The translations under genes and the position numbers were made by a program. The notes beneath the pieces are model-generated. The model made no database searches. It was not told the DNA's origin and saw only the letters and a program-made list of their open reading frames with translations. DNA of 5,343 nt, taken from NCBI GenBank assembly GCA_016194835.1, contig JACQAU010000218.1:1-5343 (forward strand), written 5' to 3'. Of the stretch, positions 1 through 5,343 are shown in pieces; the first letter of the stretch is position 1; every line of letters starts with the position of its first letter. This DNA comes from Deltaproteobacteria bacterium (lineage in GTDB: Bacteria; Bdellovibrionota; UBA1018).

Positions 1-1105
1 AGTTGAGTTTTGGGTAGATTATTTTACTGATCGCGGCAGAATGCATTTTGAAAAATATCTTGAGCGATCAAATCAGTTTATTCCTTACATGACACCGATT
101 TTAAAAGAAAAGGGCATGCCTCAAGATTTAGTGTATTTAGCAATGATTGAAAGTGGATTTCACAATTATGCACGTTCACATGCAAAGGCAGTAGGTCCAT
201 GGCAATTTATTTCTGCTACTGGAAAAAAATATGGCCTTCAAATAAATTGGTGGATTGATGAAAGAAGAGATACAAAAAAATCCACAATTGCCGCTATGGA
301 TTATTTAAAAGAACTGTATGATATATTTAAAAGCTGGGAACTTGCGATAGCTGCATATAATTCTGGAGGTGGAAAAATTGCCAGGGCTATTCGGCGTTAT
401 GGAGTATCAGATTTTTGGGCGTTATCTCGCCAGCGATTTTTAAAACTTGAAACAAGAGACTATGTGCCTAAAGTTATTGCCGCAGCACTTATTGCAAAAA
501 ACAGAGAACAGTTTGGATTTTTAGCCGAAGAGCCTCGGGTTATAGCGTCACCACAGGTGAGTAAAAAAGGGGAGCTTAGTCAAGAAGAGTTGATGGAGTT
601 CGAAGTTCAAGCACCAGCAGATCTATTAAAAATTTCACAAGCGGCTGCTCTTTCATATCAAACAGTCAAGGGCTTTAATCCAGAGCTACTGCGCTGGTGT
701 ACCCCTCCTACCACTGACACCTACCGTGTTAAGCTTCCGGTTAATATTAAAGAAAAATTTTTATTAGCGTATAATCATGACACTTTTACAAAAAAAGTAG
801 AGTTTTTAAAGTATCGTATCAAATCAGGAGAAACCCTTTCGAAAGTAGCTAGACATTTCGGTATTAGGGTGGACCCCATTGTTGATCTTAATAAGTTGTC
901 ACCTAAGGTCATATTAAAGGTGGGCACTCGTATTTTGCTCCCAATGCCAAATGATCCAGCGCGCAGTATTGCTACCTTGGATTTAAGAGATGCCCCCGCA
1001 AAGAAGCGATCTTATAAGAGAAACTCTAAATATTACCGTATTAGCTTAAAAAATCGCGAAGGTGCCCGTACACGCCCAAGTACGAAGATTAATCGAGATA
1101 CTTGA
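1..1105 (+). CDS. mltD: Membrane-bound lytic murein transglycosylase D-like protein, 5' partial
   Basis: The product would cleave the MurNAc-GlcNAc bond of peptidoglycan in the periplasm, leaving 1,6-anhydro ends (established for the SLT/MltD family). The reading frame is open to the window edge: codons from base 2 give VEFWVDYFTDRGR, the usual MltD sequence before the catalytic domain. The ATG at 41 is therefore internal, and the signal peptide lies upstream. Numbering from that Met, the SLT domain spans about 1-155, with catalytic Glu37 in MIESGF, GPWQF at 52-56, AYNSGGG at 105-111 and ETRDYVPKV at 137-145. A linker resembling a degenerate LysM repeat (about 192-235, ending in WCTPP and YRVKLP) is followed by a clear LysM domain at about 258-303 (YRIKSGETLSKVARHFGI), which would bind glycan. 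The C-terminus is a Lys/Arg-rich tail of about 35 residues rather than another LysM. The next gene starts 31 bases downstream. The family call is firm; the exact subtype symbol is less so. Confidence 0.93.
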   Translation, partial: VEFWVDYFTDRGRMHFEKYLERSNQFIPYMTPILKEKGMPQDLVYLAMIESGFHNYARSHAKAVGPWQFISATGKKYGLQINWWIDERRDTKKSTIAAMDYLKELYDIFKSWELAIAAYNSGGGKIARAIRRYGVSDFWALSRQRFLKLETRDYVPKVIAAALIAKNREQFGFLAEEPRVIASPQVSKKGELSQEELMEFEVQAPADLLKISQAAALSYQTVKGFNPELLRWCTPPTTDTYRVKLPVNIKEKFLLAYNHDTFTKKVEFLKYRIKSGETLSKVARHFGIRVDPIVDLNKLSPKVILKVGTRILLPMPNDPARSIATLDLRDAPAKKRSYKRNSKYYRISLKNREGARTRPSTKINRDT

Positions 1106-1130
1106 GCTTTGAGACTCTTTAGCCTATAAA
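1102..1130 (+). promoter_or_regulatory. Possible sigma70-type promoter for the aspartate kinase gene
   Basis: TTGAGC (1102-1107, 4 of 6 to the -35 consensus, overlapping the transglycosylase stop codon) is separated by 17 bases from TATAAA (1125-1130, 5 of 6 to the -10 consensus). Transcription would start at about 1136-1138, right at the ATG of the next gene, so the transcript would be leaderless. No Shine-Dalgarno sequence is visible before that ATG, which fits. In an AT-rich genome such matches also arise by chance. Confidence 0.35.
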
Positions 1131-1136
1131 TAAGCA

Positions 1137-2357
1137 ATGTCACTAGTAGTGCAAAAATTTGGTGGAACATCTGTCGGAACTCCACAAAAAATTCGAGCTA
1201 TAGCAGAACGGATTGCAGAAACTTATGCTTCAGGACATCAGCTCATTGTAGTTGTAAGCGCTATGGGACATACTACAGATGAACTTGTTGAATTAGCTTA
1301 CAAGGTTTCAAAAAAGCCGAAAAATCGAGAAATGGACATGCTTTTGACTGCAGGTGAAAGAATTTCGATGGCTTTGTTGAGCATGGCGTTAGAAGATTTA
1401 AAAATTCAGGCCATGTCATTTACTGGTTCACAAACAGGGATCATTACTGATGGCAATCATTGTCGAGCAAGAATAAAAAAAATTTTAGGCGACCGGGTCA
1501 AAAACGCAATATCTGAAAACAAAGTTGCTATTGTGGCAGGATTTCAAGGTGTAAGTGAATCTAAAGAGATTACTACTTTAGGTCGCGGTGGGTCGGATAC
1601 TACCGCAGTAGCTTTGGCTGCGGTTTTGAATGCCGATATTTGTGAAATTTATACGGATGTAGATGGTATTTTCTCGGCTGATCCAAGAATTGTCAAAAAA
1701 GCCAAACTCATCAAAAGAATACCGCATGATCTTATGGTAGAGATGGCTTTTAGGGGTGCTGGCGTATTGCATTATCGTTCTGTAGATTTGGCGAAAAAAT
1801 ATGGAGTAAAACTTGTTGTAAAGAATAGCTTTAAGGAAAGCGAGGGTACCGAAGTGGTAAACAGGGAAGTAATAAAAGACACAATAAAAGGTATGGAAGA
1901 GTACCAGGTTTTAGCTGTTGCAGATGATGCGTCTAAAATTTTTTTAAAAATAAATTTAATGCGCCCAACAGTTGCATCGGCAATTTGGGAGTTTTCATCA
2001 AAGAATCATTTGGCGGCAATTGCACCTATGTTTTATGATGGGCAAATGTTTTTTTATATAGAAAAAGACGCAGAAGATGAGTGGAAAAAGGGATTAGAAA
2101 AATTAACTCATGATGGTTTTGTTAAAAGCTTTGAAGTAATAAGAAATCAGGTGCCTGTTTCATTAATTGGCAATCGTTTTTTACAGGATTGCACATCGCT
2201 TGCTGAAATTTCAGACGCGTTAGCGAGTCATGATATTTTAGTTACCCACGGTGTTGCCTCTCCGCTTGCGATTACTGTTTCTGTGGCAGCCTCAAGAAAA
2301 GACGAAGCTGTTAAAATTCTTCATCGCAAATTTATCGAAAACAGTGATTGTTTATGA
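1137..2357 (+). CDS. lysC: Aspartate kinase (aspartokinase)
   Basis: Aspartate kinase phosphorylates L-aspartate with ATP to give aspartyl-4-phosphate, the first step to lysine/diaminopimelate, threonine and methionine, in the cytoplasm. At 406 residues it has the length of monofunctional enzymes. The amino acid kinase domain covers about 1-245: VVQKFGGTSVG at 4-14 (catalytic Lys7), TAGER at 71-75, FTGSQTGIITD at 95-105, GRGGSDTTAVALA at 149-161, and YTDVDGIFSADPRIV at 172-186. LHYRSVDLAKKYGV (211-224) is the usual late kinase motif, with Tyr where many members have Pro. The C-terminal 150 residues sit where the paired ACT domains belong but have drifted: a segment near 266-300 lacks the normal Pro-Gly, and the segment VSLIGNRFLQDCTSLAEISDAL starting at 341 lacks the usual loop (see findings). 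The start is fixed by the family-typical N-terminus MSLVVQKFGG. The stop overlaps the next start by ATGA. Diaminopimelate for cell walls would give a loose link to the upstream murein enzyme. Confidence 0.95.
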   Translation: MSLVVQKFGGTSVGTPQKIRAIAERIAETYASGHQLIVVVSAMGHTTDELVELAYKVSKKPKNREMDMLLTAGERISMALLSMALEDLKIQAMSFTGSQTGIITDGNHCRARIKKILGDRVKNAISENKVAIVAGFQGVSESKEITTLGRGGSDTTAVALAAVLNADICEIYTDVDGIFSADPRIVKKAKLIKRIPHDLMVEMAFRGAGVLHYRSVDLAKKYGVKLVVKNSFKESEGTEVVNREVIKDTIKGMEEYQVLAVADDASKIFLKINLMRPTVASAIWEFSSKNHLAAIAPMFYDGQMFFYIEKDAEDEWKKGLEKLTHDGFVKSFEVIRNQVPVSLIGNRFLQDCTSLAEISDALASHDILVTHGVASPLAITVSVAASRKDEAVKILHRKFIENSDCL

Positions 2358-3430
2358 AAGAGGACAAAAATTTACAAACAGTTGTTTATGGTGATGGAGC
2401 TGCGGCATTAGGAGCTATAGCGAGTTTATTATTACAAAATAAAAAAGTTTTATGGATTACAGGTCAAAATACCAGGTTGTTGCCTGTTTTATCTGTGACA
2501 GAAGATGGTCATGGACTTCAGTTTTTGAAAGCGATTTTAACAAAATATGAAACTGATCCAGGAGAGCTTAAAACTGATTCTTTTTTAAGAGAGTATCGAT
2601 ATAAGTCCTTTCATGAAGCTGCTTGGATGAAAGGTCAGACTACAGAAGAAAGAGCAAGTATTCGTTCAGAGCTTTTGTGTGATCGTGAAAGATATATGGC
2701 TCCATTATTTCAGACACAGTTTAAAAATTTGAGTTTTATAGAGATTTTTGAAACTTTAAGAAAAAAATTACTAAATAATACACAATTGAAACATTATAAA
2801 GATTGTACAATTAATTCTATTGCGTATGTAAATGAAAAAGGGATTACACTTGTGCTTTCTAGTGGAGAAGAGCTTTTTTGTGATTTAGTGTTTGTTATTG
2901 ATACGGAGTGGCTAAAATTAAGCAAGGCTATTGTAAAAATTTCTGGGCTTGAGAGTTTAAAGTTAAGGCATTCACTGGGTGTGGTTCAGTTAGTGTTAAA
3001 ACATAGGCGTATTATGGGCGAAGATTTGAGTGAAAGTTTTTATATGCATTTAAATAAAGAAAGTAATGAAGATATAAAAAAGCATACTTGGGGATATTTT
3101 TTTAGTGACGGCGAAAAAAGTTTGTGGAGTGCAGTGCTAGAACCCGAAGAATTAGAAGACAATCATGAAATTACAAAAAAAATAAGAAAGATAAAACAAG
3201 CTTTAGACAGGACTTTTTGCAGTGATCCATGGTTAAAGGATGGTGAAAAATATTTTACATCTACAGTGTGTGAGGAGCAGGTACGTTTAATAGAAAATGC
3301 CTTTTATGAAAAGGGCGAGCCTGTGGTTTCTCCACTTTGTTCTCAAAAGCTACCAGGTCTTGTGCTTTTATTAGAGGGATATGGAGTAGATCCTGCCTTT
3401 TGTCAGATAGAGCGGCATTTTGGATCCTAA
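2354..3430 (+). CDS. Putative FAD/NAD(P)-binding Rossmann protein, amine-oxidase-like, substrate unknown
   Basis: I do not recognise a named family. The 358-residue product opens with a beta strand and a dinucleotide-binding loop, VVYGDGAAALGAIASLL at 10-26, a GxGxxA variant of GxGxxG, followed by a second strand KVLWITG at 31-37. In the middle, an LKHYKDCTINSIAYVNEKGITLVLSSGEELFCDLVFVID pattern (146-183) matches the 'V..I...g..V.l.~G.~~.~D.VI.A' layout of FAD-dependent amine oxidases and phytoene-desaturase-like enzymes. The end, PGLVLLLEGYGVDPAFCQIE (334-353), resembles the last FAD-contacting strand and helix. A cytoplasmic flavoprotein is therefore likely, but the third Gly of the loop is missing and cofactor binding is not certain. 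I chose ATG 2354 because it forms an ATGA overlap with the aspartate kinase stop. A TTG six bases upstream is also in frame but has no better ribosome binding site. Coupling suggests co-expression with aspartate kinase; a shared pathway is not shown. Confidence 0.72.
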   Translation: MKEDKNLQTVVYGDGAAALGAIASLLLQNKKVLWITGQNTRLLPVLSVTEDGHGLQFLKAILTKYETDPGELKTDSFLREYRYKSFHEAAWMKGQTTEERASIRSELLCDRERYMAPLFQTQFKNLSFIEIFETLRKKLLNNTQLKHYKDCTINSIAYVNEKGITLVLSSGEELFCDLVFVIDTEWLKLSKAIVKISGLESLKLRHSLGVVQLVLKHRRIMGEDLSESFYMHLNKESNEDIKKHTWGYFFSDGEKSLWSAVLEPEELEDNHEITKKIRKIKQALDRTFCSDPWLKDGEKYFTSTVCEEQVRLIENAFYEKGEPVVSPLCSQKLPGLVLLLEGYGVDPAFCQIERHFGS

Positions 3431-3451
3431 ATATAAATAAAAATTAACAAA

Positions 3452-3471
3452 TACTTTCACCGGTGAAAGTA
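3452..3471. promoter_or_regulatory. Perfect 20-bp palindrome, candidate operator
   Basis: The core ACTTTCACCGGTGAAAGT (3453-3470) is perfectly self-complementary and extends by one T:A pair on each side. It lies in the only sizeable intergenic gap (3431-3533) and has no central loop, so it looks more like a binding site for a dimeric regulator than a hairpin. On the + strand it is followed by A residues, not a T tract, which argues against an intrinsic terminator. Its centre lies roughly 38 bases before the transcription start predicted for the downstream operon. The protein that binds it is unknown; the adjacent response regulator is one candidate by position only. Confidence 0.55.
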
Positions 3472-3493
3472 AAAAATCATGTTTACATAAAAT
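3463..3493 (+). promoter_or_regulatory. Possible promoter of the response regulator / radical SAM operon
   Basis: TAAAAT at 3488-3493 matches the -10 consensus in 5 of 6 positions. A poor -35 (GTGAAA, 3463-3468, 19-base spacing) lies inside the right arm of the palindrome, so the promoter may need an activator or be blocked by a repressor bound there. Start of transcription would be near 3500, giving a leader of about 33 bases. An alternative pair is TTTACA (3482-3487) with a weak TAATAA (3504-3509). No strong Shine-Dalgarno sequence is seen before the ATG at 3534. Confidence 0.35.
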
Positions 3494-3533
3494 ACTGGAC
3501 AAATAATAAAAAATTGGATAGTAGTGCGTCAAG

Positions 3534-4148
3534 ATGTTAAATAACCTACGTTTTTTGTTGGTAGAAGACGATACTTCTTTTGCGCTAGTCCTTAAAGGTT
3601 TCTTAAGTGTTTCTAATCAAATTGAGCTTGCTGCTACAATAAATGAGGCCCAAAAAAGCATTGAAACTAAAAAATTTGATGTGTTCTTATTAGATAAGGG
3701 ACTGCCTGACGGAGATGGGCTAACTCTAATTCCTGGCATAAGGAAAAATAACCCACATAGCCCAGTAGTTATTTTAACTGGCGATGCTGATTACCAACAC
3801 GTTGCTCGGGCAATTGAACTTGGTGCTGATGATTATTTGGTAAAATCAGAACATGTACTTACAGATTTGATTTTTCGCATACTATTAGCTATATCAAATA
3901 TAAAAAGGCGATTTTTTTATTCATTGCCAGAAAATATATCTGAATTAACACCAAGCCATTTTGAAAATTTTTTAAACCATGCTGAAAAAAAATATATTTC
4001 AAAATCTCTAGTGCTTTGCCATGGAGATGTAATCAAAACCTCAAAAAAACTAGGTGTTTCAAGAGCAACGCTGTTTAACAAAGTAAGGCAATTAAATATT
4101 ATTAGACCGACAAATAAAACTACTTCTTCATCTGTAGGAGATAGTTGA
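3534..4148 (+). CDS. RegA/ActR-like response regulator (receiver + Fis-type HTH)
   Basis: This 204-residue protein would be a phosphorylation-controlled DNA-binding regulator. The receiver domain (about 4-120) has all standard residues: acidic pocket Glu11-Asp12-Asp13 in LLVEDD, phosphoacceptor Asp54 in FLLDKGLPDGDG, Thr82 in VVILTGD, and Lys104 in DDYLVKS. A linker leads to a C-terminal Fis/NtrC-type helix-turn-helix at about 150-189 (AEKKYISKSLVLCHGD, then TSKKLGVSRATLFNKVRQL). There is no AAA+ sigma54-interacting domain, so the architecture is that of the RegA/PrrA/ActR group rather than NtrC. No sensor kinase gene is visible, so the partner is encoded elsewhere or just outside the window. 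An in-frame stop at 3522 rules out a longer N-terminus. The stop overlaps the next ATG by one base (TGATG), so it is probably translated together with the radical SAM gene. Its targets are unknown; control of its own operon is an inference. Confidence 0.9.
   Translation: MLNNLRFLLVEDDTSFALVLKGFLSVSNQIELAATINEAQKSIETKKFDVFLLDKGLPDGDGLTLIPGIRKNNPHSPVVILTGDADYQHVARAIELGADDYLVKSEHVLTDLIFRILLAISNIKRRFFYSLPENISELTPSHFENFLNHAEKKYISKSLVLCHGDVIKTSKKLGVSRATLFNKVRQLNIIRPTNKTTSSSVGDS
4135..4140 (+). promoter_or_regulatory. Ribosome binding site that sets the radical SAM gene start
   Basis: TAGGAG lies 7 bases before ATG 4148, an ideal distance. It supports 4148 as the authentic start of the radical SAM gene and not the TTG at 4227, which has no such site. 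This makes the stop codon reached at 4238 a sign of gene damage. Confidence 0.75.
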
Positions 4149-5150
4149 TGTTTAAAAGTATTTATTATTTTCTCGAAGAAAGATTATTAAGTTTTATTAA
4201 CGCAGACAGGTATTTGCCAATTCAACTTGATATCAAATGAAGGGGCCATTAATTTAAATGCCTGGAAAGAAATCTTAAATCAGTATGACGTATTACGAAG
4301 AAAATTAAAATTTAGGGCATGTGTTATGTTTTCTGGTGGAGAACCTCTGCTTTCTTCTTCTTTATTGCCATTAATAAAACATGCATATGAGCTTGATCAA
4401 AAAACAAGATTTTCTATTCTTACAAATGGAGTTTTGTTGTCTCAAAATGTTTGTAAAGAATTTGATAGTTTTAAACAAAATATTCGGTTTCAAATAAGTC
4501 TGGATGGTCATGATGCTGCTTCTCATGATCAAGTCCGAGGAGCAGGTAATTTTCAAAAATCACGTTTAGGTGCAAGTATTTTATTAGAACAAGGCTACAG
4601 TGTGCATTTACTGTGCGTATTGTCTCAAAGAACAGCTCAAAAAATACCAGAATTTTTTCAGACTACAAAAAACTGGGGGGTTTCTTTTCTTGGATTCACA
4701 AGGCTGATTGCAGAAGGAAGCGCAAAGAACTTGGTACATCATGGTAGTGATCACACGCTTGGTGCACTAGAGTTAAAGCGTGTTTATGAAGAAATTCTAT
4801 ATCAGTCAGCTATTTTAGAAATAAAAACTTCTACATCAGATCCGCTAATGCATCTTTTGCATCCAGCTCTTGGGCGCAGTGGCAGGTTTTGGGAAGGCAT
4901 TATTGTTAATTATCAAGGACAGCTTTTAGCTTCAAGTCGTTCACGGATAATTTTGGGAGATATTTTAGAAGAAGGCCTGGAAAAGATTTTTTTAACTCAC
5001 CCATTACTTACATCAGTAAGAAAAGGAGAGATCGAAACTTGTGGATCTTGCAAAAGCCTAAGACGTTGCGGTGGTGATAGAAATGCAGCTTATGCGGAAA
5101 CTGGCAATTATTTGAGCTTAGATCCGGGATGTTGGATTGCAAAAATATAA
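4148..5150 (+). pseudogene. Radical SAM/SPASM-like protein, frame-broken and lacking its CxxxCxxC cluster motif
   Basis: Radical SAM enzymes cleave S-adenosylmethionine at a [4Fe-4S] cluster held by CxxxCxxC; SPASM-type members often mature peptides or proteins. Here the start ATG 4148 encodes 30 residues ending RYLPIQLDIK, the typical lead-in to the first barrel strand, then stops at TGA 4238. The rest reads in the +1 frame, from about 4236 (NEGAINLNAWKEIL) to the stop at 5148-5150. Numbered from the in-frame TTG 4227, it keeps the SAM-binding FSGGEPLL (35-42), ILTNGVLL (64-71), ISLDG (90-94) and a SPASM/twitch-like end with C272-x2-C275-x5-C281 and C302 in a CGGDRNAAYAETGNY context. The stretch that should carry CxxxCxxC is missing from every frame, and the LDI-to-GGEP distance is about 15-20 residues shorter than I would expect. 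A deletion not divisible by three explains both faults. As read, neither piece can be an active radical SAM enzyme. An assembly error is the main alternative. The gene overlaps the regulator by one base and precedes the secreted-protein gene by 14 bases. Confidence 0.75.
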
Positions 5151-5155
5151 AGGAG
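5150..5155 (+). promoter_or_regulatory. Strong ribosome binding site of the small secreted-protein gene
   Basis: AAGGAG starts on the last base of the radical SAM stop codon and lies 9 bases before ATG 5165. It is one of the two best Shine-Dalgarno matches in the window, suggesting that the downstream product is made in good amounts relative to its neighbours. Confidence 0.75.
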
Positions 5156-5164
5156 AACAATATT

Positions 5165-5343
5165 ATGAATCTAATAAAAAAATGTGCTTTGTCAGTTTTA
5201 GCCGGACTGCCTATAGCCTCTGTGTCTTTTGCAGCAGTGAGCAAGCTTACAGAGCTTGAAGGCATGAAAGCTAACGAGTTTTTTAAGAATAAACCACCAG
5301 TTGAGCCAATCATAGAAACCGAAGATCCCAATGAGTTGGCGGC
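5165..5343 (+). CDS. Small secreted protein of unknown function, 3' partial
   Basis: The frame is open to the window edge (59 full codons). The first 23 residues form a Sec signal peptide: MNLIKKCALS gives a basic n-region, then the hydrophobic LAGLPIASV, with likely signal peptidase I cleavage after SFA (residues 21-23), before AVSKL. A lipoprotein lipobox is not seen; the only Cys is residue 7, inside the signal. The visible mature part, including KLTELEGMKANEFFKNK and PPVEPIIETEDPNEL, is charged, Pro/Glu-rich and apparently disordered, with no domain I recognise. Start choice rests on the AAGGAG site and the signal peptide. The 14-base gap to the radical SAM gene suggests one operon, so the product could be a substrate of that enzyme, an exported effector or simply a neighbour. 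The sequence gives no core-peptide motif to decide. Confidence 0.75.
   Translation, partial: MNLIKKCALSVLAGLPIASVSFAAVSKLTELEGMKANEFFKNKPPVEPIIETEDPNELA

Noticed and set aside
41..43. ATG as the start of the lytic transglycosylase
   Set aside because: The frame is open upstream and encodes the conserved family sequence before it. A start here would remove the signal peptide and part of the fold.
1010..1105. Second LysM repeat at the end of the transglycosylase, hidden by a frameshift
   Set aside because: I read the alternative frames and none gives a LysM pattern; the basic tail appears genuine.
1578..1772. Minus-strand open frame of 64 codons inside the aspartate kinase gene
   Set aside because: It lies opposite the most conserved kinase motifs, has no recognisable product and no ribosome binding site; it is a shadow of the real gene.
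3452..3490. Palindrome as an intrinsic terminator of the first gene group
   Set aside because: There is no T tract after it on the + strand and no loop between the arms. A T-rich side exists only for the minus strand, where no gene is present.
4227..4229. TTG as the true start of a shorter but intact radical SAM protein
   Set aside because: It has no ribosome binding site, falls inside the sequence coding for the normal N-terminal strand, and would give a protein lacking CxxxCxxC. ATG 4148 has an ideal TAGGAG and the overlap with the regulator stop.
4226..4245. Programmed +1 frameshift at ATC AAA TGA joining the two radical SAM frames
   Set aside because: A shift would restore the frame but not the missing cluster cysteines, so a deletion explains more. 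No prfB-like internal Shine-Dalgarno sequence is seen just upstream.
4371..4556. Minus-strand open frame of 61 codons inside the radical SAM gene
   Set aside because: It is opposite the conserved TNGVL and ISLDG segments and has no family features.
5008..5331. Minus-strand open frame of 107 codons across the end of the radical SAM gene and the secreted-protein gene
   Set aside because: It spans two + strand genes that each have strong support (SPASM cysteines; signal peptide plus AAGGAG). Its hydrophobic stretch is only the antisense of AT-rich sequence.

Overview
The window is AT-rich. It reads as part of a Gram-negative bacterial chromosome with densely packed genes, all on the + strand. 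An MltD-type LysM murein transglycosylase and a response regulator with a Fis-type helix-turn-helix point to a proteobacterium in the broad sense. The low GC and divergent sequences would suit a Bdellovibrio-like or other deltaproteobacterial lineage, but that is a guess from style, not a demonstrated assignment.

Left half (1-3430): three genes in close succession. The first is the 3' part of a membrane-bound lytic transglycosylase D-like gene, whose true start lies upstream of the window. After 31 bases comes a full-length aspartate kinase with a textbook kinase domain and a strongly diverged C-terminal ACT region. Its stop overlaps (ATGA) the start of a Rossmann-fold protein that looks like a reduced FAD-dependent amine-oxidase-like enzyme of unknown substrate. 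The last two are almost certainly translationally coupled. A possible promoter with a leaderless layout sits directly before the aspartate kinase.

Right half (3431-5343): a 103-base gap carries a perfect 20-bp palindrome next to a plausible -10 box. It separates the first group from a second cluster: a RegA/ActR-like response regulator (receiver plus Fis-type HTH, no AAA+ domain), a radical SAM/SPASM gene, and a small gene for a Sec-exported protein cut by the window edge. Regulator and radical SAM gene overlap by one base (TGATG), and 14 bases separate the radical SAM gene from the secreted-protein gene, so the three look like one operon.

The most notable point is that the radical SAM gene is broken. 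Its well-supported start (ATG 4148 with a TAGGAG ribosome binding site) opens a frame that reads as the normal N-terminus up to the first beta strand, then stops at 4238. The rest of the protein continues in the +1 frame, and the CxxxCxxC iron-sulfur loop expected at this junction is absent from both frames. This fits a small internal deletion that removed the catalytic cluster site and shifted the frame, or an assembly error of the same kind. If intact relatives exist, regulator, radical SAM/SPASM enzyme and exported small protein would be a candidate uncharacterised peptide- or protein-maturation system.
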